A DNA stretch of 64,000 nt from an uncultured cyanobacterium (lineage in GTDB: Bacteria > Cyanobacteriota > Cyanobacteriia > Cyanobacteriales > Nostocaceae): positions 1 to 64,000 of the forward strand of contig CAINGU010000043.1 of the NCBI GenBank assembly GCA_903848645.1. Direction: 5' to 3'. This document shows, in pieces, positions 24,560-33,945 of the stretch. Positions within the stretch are counted from its first letter, which is position 1. Every line of letters starts with the position of its first letter. Made by a program: the position numbers and the translations under genes. Below the pieces are notes generated by a model. It did not search any database. It worked only from the letters and a program-made list of their open reading frames with translations, and was not told the DNA's origin.

Positions 24560-25735
24560 TCATTTATTATTAATCAGTTCTTGATAAAATGCAAATTGTT
24601 CTTTTGCTAAAGCCTTATTTGTATATTTAATCATGGCTTTTTCATAACCCAATGTACCCAAATTTTCAGCCAAATCAGGTTTTTCCATTAATTGTAATAA
24701 GCAATTAGCTAAAGCTTGAATATCACCTTCAGGAAAAATTAAACCAGCTTCACCAATTACATAGGGAATTTCTCCAGAATCAGAACCAATTACGGGAACT
24801 TTGCAAGCCATAGCTTCAATTAAAACATGACCAAATTGTTCTTTCCAACCTACAGCGGTGAGAGTTTTAAAGTTGTAAGTTGTTTCTGAAGGCAGTACCA
24901 AGGTACTCATTAAATTGATATAATTAGCAACTTGATTATGAGGGACACTTTCAATCCAAATTATCCGATCTTGAAGATTATTTTCTGTGGTAATTTTTAT
25001 TAATTCATCTTTTAATTCTCCTCTACCCAAAAGCAATAATTTCCAGGATTTATCTGAGATAGTAATTAAAGATTTAATCAGAGTTAATAAACCTTTTTCG
25101 GAAACAAATCTCCCCACAAAACCAACGACAAAATCATCTTGACTAATTCCCAATTTATCAGATAATTCTGGTTGATGTGTAGGAGTAAATAAAGTTTCAT
25201 CTACCCCTAATTGTGGCATAACTTTAATTGCACCTTGATAACCTCTTTGTCGTAAAACTTCTGCTCCATCTTGATTACCAGCGATAATACCATGACTATT
25301 GTCAAGATTAAACTTCTCTAATAAAGAAATAGGAAATTTTAACTGATAAGGTAAATTCCACCAAGTAAAAAAGATATTCTTGGCTTTTAATCCCAGTAAC
25401 TTATTCAGAATAATCATTTCCGTATAAGCTAATCCCCTAGAAGCTTGTTCTACTTGAATTATTTGGGGACGAAATTCTTTTAATAAGGAAATTAAATCAG
25501 TCCCAAAAGTCAATAATCCTTGATGATTTTGACTAAAATTAGATATGGGGACTATTTTAAATGCACCTTCATCACGATATTCAGTTTCAATAATTTTGTT
25601 TTGTACTCCTCCTGGTTTCCAGCGTTTGGGGACGACAACTGTAACTTCAATTCCCGGTTGTAGTTGTGATAAAGCGCGTAATTTCTCACAATTTAAATCT
25701 ACGATATAGGTATGACTAGCAACTAAAATTCTCAT
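24560..25735 (-). CDS. Glycosyltransferase family 4 protein
   Basis: The 391-residue GT-B glycosyltransferase starts MRILVASHTYIVDLNCEKL. It has VGFVGRFVSEKGLLTL (about 206-221), the typical donor-site Arg/Lys, and HVLIEAMACKVPVIGSDSGEIP (about 304-325) containing the conserved Glu residues. Donor and acceptor cannot be deduced. It lies six bp upstream of a second GT4 gene and about 100 bp after a GT2 gene, so it belongs to the polysaccharide cluster. Confidence 0.9.
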   Translation of the reverse strand: MRILVASHTYIVDLNCEKLRALSQLQPGIEVTVVVPKRWKPGGVQNKIIETEYRDEGAFKIVPISNFSQNHQGLLTFGTDLISLLKEFRPQIIQVEQASRGLAYTEMIILNKLLGLKAKNIFFTWWNLPYQLKFPISLLEKFNLDNSHGIIAGNQDGAEVLRQRGYQGAIKVMPQLGVDETLFTPTHQPELSDKLGISQDDFVVGFVGRFVSEKGLLTLIKSLITISDKSWKLLLLGRGELKDELIKITTENNLQDRIIWIESVPHNQVANYINLMSTLVLPSETTYNFKTLTAVGWKEQFGHVLIEAMACKVPVIGSDSGEIPYVIGEAGLIFPEGDIQALANCLLQLMEKPDLAENLGTLGYEKAMIKYTNKALAKEQFAFYQELINNK

Positions 25736-25837
25736 GATAATTTACAATGTTAAACTAAACAGAAACCTATCCTTTTATTTGGGCGAGCAAGATGCCCACC
25801 CCACAAGAATTATTTTGTGATTATGCAATGCTATAAT

Positions 25838-26818
25838 CTAAACCTGTTGATCTAAACGACTATAAATTTGTCCATCATTCCAACTTGATTGAATTACACT
25901 ACCCACAGCTTTCAGAAAGCCCCAAAAATAGAAAAATCCACGAGTTGCAACTTTAATCGGAGAACCACTTTTGTAGCAAGGTGGATTCCCAAGAACGTGA
26001 CAATCAAATAAACGTCCATAGAAGCGTAAAGCTTGGGTAAAGGTGAGGTTTTTCAGCCCCAATAAAAAATGGTTATGATAAAAAGTGATTTGATAATTTA
26101 GGGATCTCATACTCATATCATGACAGCCGCCACTTTCTTCTCCTAAATGTACCAAATAAGCTTCTGGATCATACCAAATCTTATACCCAGTCTTTCTAAT
26201 TCGTAAACAAAAATCCGATTCTTCTCGCACTGCACTACCGCGAAATCTCTCATCAAATTTAAGTCCATATTTAGTAAAAATTTCGCTACGAAAAGACATA
26301 TTACAACCCCGCGCTGTTAGCACCTGTTGAGGTTTGGTAGTATGAACTAAATCAATGTGATACCAAGCAATTCCTGGGTCCATTGCTTCCGGGGGTAGAT
26401 ATTCAATTTCCAATTTTCCCCCGGAGTCACCTAATTTCATTCTGTCAAATACCCGGCCAGCAACAGCGCCTATTTCTGGATTTTGCAAATAGTTTTGAGC
26501 ATGAGCGGTTAAAAATTCAGGATTTAACTTGACATCATCATCAATAAATAAGATGATTTCACCTTGTGATCTTCTCACCGCATAATTTCGCGCTCCTGGT
26601 AAACTTGCCCAATCTAAACGCAATAATTTAATTTTACCTGCGGCTGACATTTCTGTCAAAAAAGCTTGAGTTTCTGGTTCGTGAGTTTCCGTTTGGTCTA
26701 CTACTAAAACTTCAAACTGGGGATAGTCTTGTTTTAAGACATCTAAAATGCTATCACAAAGCAATTTTTCTCTTTTGTATGTCGGTATAATGACTGAAAT
26801 CAAAGGATGATTATTCAT
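25838..26818 (-). CDS. Glycosyltransferase family 2 protein
   Basis: The 326-residue product is a GT-A glycosyltransferase. It begins PLISVIIPTYKREKLL, has the metal-binding IILFIDDDVKLNPEF (about 91-105) and RGCNMSFRSEIF (about 170), and the catalytic-base region RGSAVREESDFCLRIRKTGY. It probably adds a sugar during exopolysaccharide or lipopolysaccharide assembly on the cytoplasmic side. It stands between a broken acyltransferase gene upstream and two GT4 genes downstream, all on the minus strand. Confidence 0.9.
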   Translation of the reverse strand: MNNHPLISVIIPTYKREKLLCDSILDVLKQDYPQFEVLVVDQTETHEPETQAFLTEMSAAGKIKLLRLDWASLPGARNYAVRRSQGEIILFIDDDVKLNPEFLTAHAQNYLQNPEIGAVAGRVFDRMKLGDSGGKLEIEYLPPEAMDPGIAWYHIDLVHTTKPQQVLTARGCNMSFRSEIFTKYGLKFDERFRGSAVREESDFCLRIRKTGYKIWYDPEAYLVHLGEESGGCHDMSMRSLNYQITFYHNHFLLGLKNLTFTQALRFYGRLFDCHVLGNPPCYKSGSPIKVATRGFFYFWGFLKAVGSVIQSSWNDGQIYSRLDQQV

Positions 26819-26998
26819 GATTTTTGCTGATTTAAGACTGGATTAATTAAGCTTGATTGAATATAACTATATTGCGGCTTTATATAATTGAAAGCGTGAA
26901 TTAATTCATATTTACTCCATATTTTGCCATAAAAATTAAAACCTTATTATTTAGATTTATTGATATTTTATATTATTTTTATAACATTTTTTTCTATA

Positions 26999-27163
26999 TT
27001 AGTAAATATGAAAACATATATTTATATCGAAAACAATAATCAGTTGATTCCCTTCTGGATAATTTTGAAAAAGATGAAATAAAACAATTCCTAATATTGC
27101 TAATCCTTTGGTTCTATCAATCCAATGAAATCTATTTTTTTGTGTTGAGTTTTGAGTATTCAT
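26999..27163 (-). pseudogene. N-terminal remnant of an acyltransferase 3 family gene
   Basis: The 54-codon frame reads MNTQNSTQKNRFHWIDRTKG then LAILGIVLFHLFQNYPEGNQ before degenerating and stopping. WIDRTKGLAILGIVLFHLF is the first transmembrane helix signature of acyltransferase 3 proteins, which O-acylate sugars. Full family members exceed 330 residues, so this is a stump. It lies in the 375-bp gap of the polysaccharide cluster; the rest of the gap is very AT-rich with nothing else readable. It may mean loss of an acetylation step. Confidence 0.65.
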
Positions 27164-27193
27164 ATTATATATAGTTTATTTGTGAACTGATTT

Positions 27194-28813
27194 TTAAGCC
27201 AGACGTTTTTTCTTGTTTTTTGGTTTAACTTCTACCTCGTCCGTATTTTCTTGTTTATCGAGTTCTGGTAACTTGAAGATTATTCCCGCAGACAACCAGT
27301 AATAAACAGCAACAGGATCGACATCTAAAGGGTAGTAATAAGTATTATAGCTAATAAATAGTATAAATGCCCACATACTTCCGGCATAAGTCCGTAAATC
27401 ACGGTTTTTGATGGAACGATAGGCCTTGAAACCTGCCATTGTGATGCTAGTAACAAAAGCTAGAAAGACTAGCATTCCCACAATTCCGACTTCATAGAGA
27501 ACCTTGGGGTAATAGGTTTCGACTAGCTTACCTGAACCCAGGACACGAGCAGAGTTGGTGGCTCGACCTAAGCCACTACCTATAGGAGTATCAACACTTT
27601 TCCAGTTTTCCGCAAATTGGTCAGTAATAAACTGTTGAGGGGGTGAGGCGTTCCACCGACCGGTAAAACTATCCATTCTCTCTTGCACAATAACGGGGTT
27701 AGCTGCCATTGCAATTACTAAAATTATTGCCAACCCTCCTCCTAGTGGAATAAACCGTTTGAGGTTGCCAAGTTGACCCGTTAGTAATAGTAACAGCACA
27801 AAGCAGATTGGCACTAAAGCTAAGGCAATTCTCTGCCCAGAAACAACGGCATTCACAAAAACTAATGCTAAAGAACCTAAACTGATCAGTCTCCAGATAA
27901 TGGCAGGATCACTAAAACCAGTGGCAAAGGTGAAAAAAGTGCTAGAAATTAAAAACCATGCCCATTGCCAAGGGGCAACAAATGTTCCTGGGAGACGAAT
28001 TACCCCTTCTTCGGGAGAATATAATAATGCCCCACCAAAATAACAACGAGAGTCAATAGAGGCTTTAAATAAAGCATCTCCTTCCACACCCACCGTCCCT
28101 TTACATACTCCAATTATCAGCAGCATATATTGGATAATTCCCAAAACACCGCAGACTAGGATCAGAACTATTTGAATGCGGGACAACAATAGAAAATCCC
28201 GTTTATTGCGAATCAGATAGTAAGTACAAGTAATTAAAGGTATATAGCCCATAAATACTTTTAAACCTAAAATTCCTACTCCTATAGGTATTTCCCCTGA
28301 TGGGTGTTTACTTAACTGCTGCCCACCATTAATAAATACTAGTGTTAATAAACAACAAATCCAGAGTATTAGTAGGGGGGTTTTAATGGCTTTAGGAACT
28401 ATAAAGGCTTGATTCTGTTTTTTACAAGCTTGCCATATAGAAATTGCGGCAGGAACGTAAAAAGCATCCTTGGCTAATTGCATTAAGGGACTATTGCCCA
28501 AGGTATAGATGATTGTGCCACCAAAGGGTACGTAAATAATGAAGGCAAATAGGGCAGGACGGGGATATTTAGAGGCAAGAGTGATGATGATGATGCCTAA
28601 AGCCGCAGGAATCGCTAATTTTACTCCAGCTACGAAAAAAATGATCATTCCCAAGAATAAACCACATCCTGTAGTAGAAGTGAGGATGCTGGTGAATTCT
28701 TTGCGGGCTTTGGCCGCTTGGCGTTTTTGGGCTAATTGTTCTTTGAGACTAAGGGTAGGAGTCTCTACCGTGGACTGTTTTTTTGATTTGGGGGATTTTT
28801 TAACTTTTGCCAT
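27194..28813 (-). CDS. O-antigen ligase/polymerase-like membrane protein
   Basis: The 539-residue product has a basic N-terminus (1-35), about eleven transmembrane segments and a basic C-terminal tail (PKNKKKRLA). A large loop after the central helices carries SGLGRATNSARVLGSG, followed by YPKVLYEVGIVGMLVFL, which resembles the Wzy_C/RfaL (O-antigen ligase) pattern. Such proteins polymerise or ligate polysaccharide units outside the cytoplasmic membrane. Its place among glycosyltransferases supports a role in exopolysaccharide production. Ligase and polymerase cannot be told apart by sequence. Confidence 0.82.
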   Translation of the reverse strand: MAKVKKSPKSKKQSTVETPTLSLKEQLAQKRQAAKARKEFTSILTSTTGCGLFLGMIIFFVAGVKLAIPAALGIIIITLASKYPRPALFAFIIYVPFGGTIIYTLGNSPLMQLAKDAFYVPAAISIWQACKKQNQAFIVPKAIKTPLLILWICCLLTLVFINGGQQLSKHPSGEIPIGVGILGLKVFMGYIPLITCTYYLIRNKRDFLLLSRIQIVLILVCGVLGIIQYMLLIIGVCKGTVGVEGDALFKASIDSRCYFGGALLYSPEEGVIRLPGTFVAPWQWAWFLISSTFFTFATGFSDPAIIWRLISLGSLALVFVNAVVSGQRIALALVPICFVLLLLLTGQLGNLKRFIPLGGGLAIILVIAMAANPVIVQERMDSFTGRWNASPPQQFITDQFAENWKSVDTPIGSGLGRATNSARVLGSGKLVETYYPKVLYEVGIVGMLVFLAFVTSITMAGFKAYRSIKNRDLRTYAGSMWAFILFISYNTYYYPLDVDPVAVYYWLSAGIIFKLPELDKQENTDEVEVKPKNKKKRLA

Positions 28814-28847
28814 ATTTACAGTCTCCTGACTCCTACCTCCTGCGTTT

Positions 28848-30296
28848 TTATGCTAGGTGTTCTGCAACTTGTGAGACTAATTCATTTGTCCAATGGTTGA
28901 CAAGTTCAGCGTTAGCGGCTTCTACCATGACTCTAATTACAGGTTCTGTCCCAGAGGCACGGACAAGGATTCTGCCATGATCACCCATTGCTACTTCGGC
29001 AATAGCTATCGCTTGTTGCACAGGTTGACAACTTTCCCATCCTAACCGTCGCTCACGATCTAATACTCGCACATTCCGTAATATTTGGGGGTAGGTTTGG
29101 AAACTTTGATCTACCATTTCTCCCAGGGAAAGATTAGCCTCTTTGACGACGGCAGCAATATGCAAAGCTGTTAATAAGCCATCCCCAGTCATGGCATAAT
29201 GACTGCAAAGGATATGTCCTGATTGTTCTCCCCCCAACATTCCCCCAGTTTTCCGCATTTCAGCATGGACATATTGATCACCGACAGCGGTACGAATTAA
29301 TTTACCACCTATTTGTTGCCAAGCCCGTTCAAAGCCTAGGTTAGCCATGACGGTGGAAACTATCAAGTTATCTGGGAGTTGTTGCCTTTGTTGTAAATGG
29401 CGACCCCACAGGTAAAGAATGTAATCACCATTAACTGATCTACCCGTATTATCCACAGCTAAAACCCGATCTGCATCGCCATCAAAGGCAAAACCCATAT
29501 CGGCGTGATGGGCTTTAACAGCGGCTTGGAGAATATCTAAATGTGTAGAACCGCAATTAACGTTAATGCGATCGCCATCTGCCTCGTTATGTAAACAAAT
29601 AACTTCCGCACCCATTTCCGTAAATACCGCTGGTGCTAAACCTACCGCTGCACCCCAAGCTAAATCTAAAACAATCTTCATCCCCTGGAGAGTGAGTCCA
29701 GATTCTAAAGGTGTTTGGATGGCTTGGCTATATGTTTTAATTAACTCTGGGCGGGAATAATGTCTGCCGCAATTATTTATACTAAAACTTGGGGATAATT
29801 TACCTCGTAATCCCGCTTCAATTTCGCCTTGCAGGGCTTTGGATAGCTTACCACCATCACCATCAAAGATTTTAATTCCGTTGTCTTCTGGGGGGTTGTG
29901 GCTGGCGGAAATCATGATTCCCCCAATGGCATTAGTGATACTGGCGAGATAGGCTACGCAAGGTGTAGGACATAATCCCAAATACCACACTTCTAAACCG
30001 GCAGCGGTTAACCCAGCACTCAAGGCCATGGCTAACATATCACTGGAGTTTCGGGAATCTTGTCCGAGGATAATTGGACCGGAATGGGTTGCATGACTAC
30101 GAAGGACAATCCCTGCCCAAAAACCCACTTGTAAGGCTAAAGGGGCATTTAGCAATTCTCCCACTTTCCCCCGAATCCCATCTGTACCGAATAAAGCGTT
30201 GGTTGGCAGTGGTATGGAATTTAACATCCAATTATTTTCAACCTCTGTCACCAATTCTGAAATACAGCCTTGAGTCCGAGTCATTGATGAAACCAT
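28848..30296 (-). CDS. glmM: Phosphoglucosamine mutase
   Basis: GlmM interconverts glucosamine-6-phosphate and glucosamine-1-phosphate on the way to UDP-GlcNAc for peptidoglycan. The 482-residue product (ATG at 30296, beginning MVSSMTRTQ; upstream codons to 30335 look like non-coding extension) carries [16 protein letters not shown] (about 35-50), the phosphoserine loop [15 protein letters not shown] (about 130), the metal site [14 protein letters not shown] (about 270), GGEQSGHIL (about 356) and [14 protein letters not shown] at the end. It is upstream of the polysaccharide run on the same strand, 34 bp before the ligase-like gene. Confidence 0.95.
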   Translation of the reverse strand: MVSSMTRTQGCISELVTEVENNWMLNSIPLPTNALFGTDGIRGKVGELLNAPLALQVGFWAGIVLRSHATHSGPIILGQDSRNSSDMLAMALSAGLTAAGLEVWYLGLCPTPCVAYLASITNAIGGIMISASHNPPEDNGIKIFDGDGGKLSKALQGEIEAGLRGKLSPSFSINNCGRHYSRPELIKTYSQAIQTPLESGLTLQGMKIVLDLAWGAAVGLAPAVFTEMGAEVICLHNEADGDRINVNCGSTHLDILQAAVKAHHADMGFAFDGDADRVLAVDNTGRSVNGDYILYLWGRHLQQRQQLPDNLIVSTVMANLGFERAWQQIGGKLIRTAVGDQYVHAEMRKTGGMLGGEQSGHILCSHYAMTGDGLLTALHIAAVVKEANLSLGEMVDQSFQTYPQILRNVRVLDRERRLGWESCQPVQQAIAIAEVAMGDHGRILVRASGTEPVIRVMVEAANAELVNHWTNELVSQVAEHLA

Positions 30297-30505
30297 AAAT
30301 TTAATACTCCACACAATCACACAGGAGAATAGCACTTTCTTCTATCATTCTCGACGTTGGTGAAACGCCAGCGCAACTTATTGCTTAATGATTTTTAATA
30401 TAAATTCTCATCAAATAGTTTTAATCTAACCTTTTAATGGGGTTTTTTCACCATTATGTACAGAAAAATCCAACAGTTAATTTTTTTACAGTTGAGAATT
30501 TTAAT

Positions 30506-31222
30506 ATGAGCAGCAATTTAGCAAGCAAATTACGTGTGGGAACTAAGAAAGCACACACTATGGCAGAAAATGTGGGTTTTGTCAAGTGTTTTTTAAAGGG
30601 AGTTGTGGAGAAAAACTCCTACCGCAAGTTGGTTGCTAACTTTTACTTCATTTACTCGGCTATGGAAGAGGAAATGGAAAAACACAAGCATCACCCAATT
30701 CTGAGTAAAATTTATTTTCCTGAACTTAACCGCAAGCATACCTTAGAGCAAGACCTTCATTACTACTATGGTTATAATTGGCGGGAGCAAGTTAAATTAT
30801 CGCCTGCGGGTGCGGCTTATGTAAACCGGATTCGGGAAATTTCTGCCACTGAACCCGAATTATTAATTGCTCATTCCTATACCCGCTATCTAGGTGATTT
30901 ATCCGGGGGGCAAATCCTCAAAAACATTGCCCAAACCGCGATGAAACTGGGTGAAGGTGAAGGAACTGCTTTTTATGAGTTTGCAGATATTACTGATGAA
31001 AAGGCATTTAAAACTAAGTATCGAGCCAATTTAGATGCTATGCCTATTGATGATACTACAGGCGATCGCATTACTGAAGAAGCAAATGCCGCTTTTGGTG
31101 TAAACATGAAGATGTTCCAAGAGTTGGAAGGTAATTTGATTAAAGCTATCGGTATCATGGTTTATAACGCCATGACACGGAAGCGGACAAAGGGTAGCAC
31201 TGAATTAGTGACTGCTGAGTAA
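30506..31222 (+). CDS. ho1: Heme oxygenase 1
   Basis: Heme oxygenase opens heme to biliverdin IX-alpha, iron and CO using ferredoxin. Biliverdin feeds phycocyanobilin for phycobilisomes and phytochrome, such as the one at 56131. The 238-residue product starts at the ATG at 30506 (MSSNLASKLRVGTKKAHTMA), where conservation begins; a 23-codon upstream frame is probably not translated. The proximal heme ligand is His17. YTRYLGDLSGGQIL (about 131-144) is the distal helix with the flexible glycines. Length matches the cyanobacterial enzyme. It is transcribed alone and converges on folC across a MITE-like element. Confidence 0.95.
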   Translation: MSSNLASKLRVGTKKAHTMAENVGFVKCFLKGVVEKNSYRKLVANFYFIYSAMEEEMEKHKHHPILSKIYFPELNRKHTLEQDLHYYYGYNWREQVKLSPAGAAYVNRIREISATEPELLIAHSYTRYLGDLSGGQILKNIAQTAMKLGEGEGTAFYEFADITDEKAFKTKYRANLDAMPIDDTTGDRITEEANAAFGVNMKMFQELEGNLIKAIGIMVYNAMTRKRTKGSTELVTAE

Positions 31223-31261
31223 TGAGTTGAGAAATATTAACTTTTCTCAATTTAAAATATC

Positions 31262-31325
31262 TAGGGGTAACAGCCTTGTGATTGTTTTCTATGAGTGAAA
31301 GCAACCGGAGGAATGTCACCCCTAA
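31262..31325. other. Long imperfect inverted repeat after ho1
   Basis: Arms TAGGGGTAACA and TGTCACCCCTA can pair with one mismatch around a 40-base interior, which itself contains TTTTC...GAAA. It lies 40 bp after the ho1 stop. It may be a transcript-end structure or an unnamed small repeat; there is no strong T-tract directly after it. Confidence 0.35.
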
Positions 31326-31377
31326 AAAATGAGGAAATCATTTTTCGTTACAAAAAAAAAGGAACAGGGAACAGATA

Positions 31378-31578
31378 AGAGGATGTTTTAAAAGTTTCCG
31401 GCGATTATAAAGATGCCTCCGGCTCCCGTTAGGGATACGCTACTACACAAACAAAGTCCACTTGCGTGGACTAGCGGAAAATTAAGGTTTTCAAACCCAC
31501 GCAGGTGGGTTTCGCTTGTATAGACGCGGTTTCCAACCGCCAATACATGTATAAATTTAAACTTTTCAAACACCCTCT
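31378..31578. mobile_element. MITE-like element B, copy 1
   Basis: About 201 bp are bounded by 20-bp inverted ends AGAGGATGTTTTAAAAGTTT and AAACTTTTCAAACACCCTCT (18 of 20 paired). The interior includes GATGCCTCCGGCTCCCGTTA, GTCCACTTGCGTGGAC, AACCCACGCAGGTGGGTT and GCGGTTTCCAACCGC, which are small palindromes. A second copy lies at 60169-60367. A 61-codon frame inside it looks accidental. It fills most of the ho1-folC gap. Confidence 0.8.
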
Positions 31579-31587
31579 AAGAAACAA

Positions 31588-32838
31588 TCATCTACTTACC
31601 AAAAAATAACCAATTAAATACAAAGAACCACATAATACAACTTGATTATCTGTGGGGGTAAAAGCAGATTCTAGGGCTGAAAACACATCTGGATAGATAT
31701 TACAAAGTTGCAAATCTGGACAAATTGATGTTGCTAACTTAGCTAATTCTCCTAAATTTGCTGAATTGCTGTCTGGTACTGGCACTAAATATAATTTATC
31801 TCCTGGTTTGAGAAGTTCCTGAAAAATCTCACCATGATCTTTAGTGGCCAGCATTCCCATTACCCAAGTGATATTTTTGGTGTTGAGACTATCTACATAA
31901 TCACGCAAAACTGTTGCTGAGGCTGGGTTGTGTGCGCCGTCAATGAGGAGTTTATGACTTTTCCAAGTTATCCATTGCATTCTCCCTGGCCACTTGGTTT
32001 TAGCCATTCCTTGAATAATAGCTTCTTCAGAAATTTGCCAATTTTGTTTTTGCAATATTTCCAAAGCTGCTAATGCTAAAGCTGAATTATGTAATTGAAT
32101 TTGTCCTTGTAATGGTAAGGGATATTGTATAACTTCATAACTTTCTAGTTTTTGATATTCTGCCCAATTTTGATTAATTTGACGAGATGGTTGCGGGGTA
32201 AAAATTGGGCATTGTAATTCTAGGATACGCGATTTTACAACTTTTTCCGCATCGGCTGGTAATGAACCCATAACCACAGGACATCCCTGTTTGAGAATTC
32301 CCGCTTTTTCCCTGGCAATATGGGCTACAGTGGGGCCAAGTTGTTGCCAATGTTCTCGACTAATAGAAGTAATAACTGTCACTAAAGGATTATCACAAAC
32401 ATTGGTGGCATCTAAACGCCCGCCTAATCCTACTTCAATGACGGCAATATCAACTTGTTGCTGGGCAAAATATAACCAAGCCGCAGCGGTAATTACTTCA
32501 AATTGGGTAGGTGATTCTTCCTCTGGGTTAATAGCTGCTTGAACTTGCAGTATTAATTTACACAGTTTATTACTATCAATTGGTTGTTCGTTAACACAGA
32601 TTCTTTCTGTCCAATCAACCAAATGGGGAGAAGTATAGCGTCCGGTTTTATAACCAGCCTCAGTAAGTACCGCAGACAGGTAAGCACAAACAGAACCTTT
32701 GCCGTTAGTCCCAGCCACATGAATAATTGGCACTTGGTGATGGGGATTTCCCAACTTTGCCAATAAATCGACAATGCGGGATAATCCCAAATTCACACCA
32801 AAATGCTGAAAAGGTTGGAGTAAAGAATCTACGTTCAT
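31588..32838 (-). CDS. folC: Folylpolyglutamate synthase / dihydrofolate synthase
   Basis: FolC adds glutamate to dihydropteroate and folates with ATP. The 416-residue product has the P-loop HVAGTNGKGSVCAYL (about 38-52), the omega-loop region GRYTSPHLVDWTERI (about 66-80), VIEVGLGGRLDATNV (about 128) and LIDGAHNPASATVL (about 294). The start used is the ATG at 32838 (MNVDSLLQPFQHFGVNLG), where family similarity begins; a 22-codon upstream extension is encoded by heptamer repeats and is probably not translated. It follows psbY on the same strand, converging on ho1 on the other side. Confidence 0.93.
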   Translation of the reverse strand: MNVDSLLQPFQHFGVNLGLSRIVDLLAKLGNPHHQVPIIHVAGTNGKGSVCAYLSAVLTEAGYKTGRYTSPHLVDWTERICVNEQPIDSNKLCKLILQVQAAINPEEESPTQFEVITAAAWLYFAQQQVDIAVIEVGLGGRLDATNVCDNPLVTVITSISREHWQQLGPTVAHIAREKAGILKQGCPVVMGSLPADAEKVVKSRILELQCPIFTPQPSRQINQNWAEYQKLESYEVIQYPLPLQGQIQLHNSALALAALEILQKQNWQISEEAIIQGMAKTKWPGRMQWITWKSHKLLIDGAHNPASATVLRDYVDSLNTKNITWVMGMLATKDHGEIFQELLKPGDKLYLVPVPDSNSANLGELAKLATSICPDLQLCNIYPDVFSALESAFTPTDNQVVLCGSLYLIGYFLVSR

Positions 32839-32879
32839 GGTGATTAGTGATTGGTAATTTGGATAAATAACTTCCCTGT

Positions 32880-32930
32880 TCCCTATTCCCCCATTACCAA
32901 TCACCTATTACCCATTACCCATTACCCAAA
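32880..32930. repeat. Heptamer repeats (TAATGGG/TAATTGG type) before folC
   Basis: The tract runs ATTACCAATCACCTATTACC and on through repeated CCATTA units, filling the folC-psbY gap. The same family occurs at 10690-10720, 34470-34515, 42593-42625 and 46831-46855. Confidence 0.75.
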
Positions 32931-33056
32931 TTATGCTTCTCTGCTCAAAAAGTTTTGTACTTGTCGAAGAGCAGCAGCACCGATATTGAAAACAGCCCAA
33001 CTAGCAGCGATCGCTACAGGCGCTAAAACAATTAATACACGATTATCAATGTCCAT
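32931..33056 (-). CDS. psbY: Photosystem II protein Y
   Basis: PsbY is a small single-helix subunit at the periphery of photosystem II near cytochrome b559. The 41-residue product begins [20 protein letters not shown] and continues [20 protein letters not shown]; the [22 protein letters not shown] pattern is the family signature with one transmembrane helix. A Shine-Dalgarno sequence AGAGGG lies nine bases before the ATG. A TTGACA (33095-33100, minus) about 40 bp upstream may be its -35 box. The gene is easily missed because of its size. It is upstream of folC, about 90 bp away. Confidence 0.92.
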   Translation of the reverse strand: MDIDNRVLIVLAPVAIAASWAVFNIGAAALRQVQNFLSREA

Positions 33057-33202
33057 ATCTACAATCCCTCTGTAAATTAAAAAATCTCAAGTTTTGTCAA
33101 CAGTTCTCAACTTTTATTGTGATCTGAAGTGGGGAATTTTTTCAAGCTTCTAGTAAAGTTTGATTAAAAGTCAGTTGTCAGTTGTTCGTTGTTCGTTGTC
33201 AA

Positions 33203-33751
33203 TTACCCATTAGCAGCATGAAGGAGGGCTAATTGATAGTATTTTTCGGCGTGTGCGATGATTTCGGTGATTTCGGTGTCTGAGAGTTGACGGACTACTT
33301 TACCGGGAACACCCATGACTAGAGAACCGGGAGGGACATTTTTAGTGACTACTGCACCTGCGCCGATAATGCTGCCTGTACCGACTCTTACACAATTTAA
33401 AATGATAGCACCAATACCAATTAAACTACCACGTTCAATGTGGGCAGAATGGACCACAGCGCGATGGCCGACAGTGACATGATCTTCTAAGATTGTGGGT
33501 ACGCCTGGATCACCATGGAGAATTGCGCCGTCTTGAATATTTGTACATTCACCAATTTCAATTCTTTCTACATCACCTCTAACCACAGATCCATACCAAA
33601 CGCTGGCTCTGGCTGCTATGCTTACAGAACCAATGATTACAGCGTTGGCTGCCACAAAAGCAGCTTGAGAAAATTCTGGAGATTTCCAGTCACAAGAGAT
33701 AGACACGGTAGAATATGGATATGGTACCCAGGAACACTGGAGAAACTCCAA
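33203..33751 (-). CDS. Gamma-carbonic-anhydrase-like hexapeptide-repeat protein
   Basis: The 182-residue product is a left-handed beta-helix protein with repeated hexapeptides (VIIGSVSIAARASVWYGSVVRGDVE, split over turns) and the gamma-class zinc-site histidines in AILHGD (about 79) and VGHRAVVHSAHI (about 94-105). It resembles the CcmM N-terminal domain and YrdA/PaaY proteins; activity as carbonic anhydrase cannot be told from sequence. The start is uncertain: the first 18 residues are atypical, and no other ATG precedes the conserved part. It is transcribed alone, divergent from the next plus-strand gene. Confidence 0.87.
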   Translation of the reverse strand: MEFLQCSWVPYPYSTVSISCDWKSPEFSQAAFVAANAVIIGSVSIAARASVWYGSVVRGDVERIEIGECTNIQDGAILHGDPGVPTILEDHVTVGHRAVVHSAHIERGSLIGIGAIILNCVRVGTGSIIGAGAVVTKNVPPGSLVMGVPGKVVRQLSDTEITEIIAHAEKYYQLALLHAANG

Positions 33752-33945
33752 CCTTTAGGGCTGGTTGCTAAACCAGAATATCACGGCGTTGGCCTTCTAT
33801 GGTCAAGTAGTTGTGAAACTTGTTCTCAGGCACTATCTTCATTTTTATGTAGCAGTGAGCAAGTTGTCTAAAGTAGTGGAGCAGGAGTGTAAATTTAAAC
33901 CTACTGGTGCTGGCAAAAAAACAATACTATGTTTATACGCACTTC

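Noticed and set aside
31262-31325. Possible riboswitch or structured leader near ho1
   Set aside because: It lies after the ho1 stop rather than before a gene start, and matches no riboswitch consensus I know; kept only as an inverted repeat.
31388-31573. 61-codon minus-strand frame after ho1
   Set aside because: It is wholly within the MITE-like element, and the second copy of the element does not keep it as a convincing gene.
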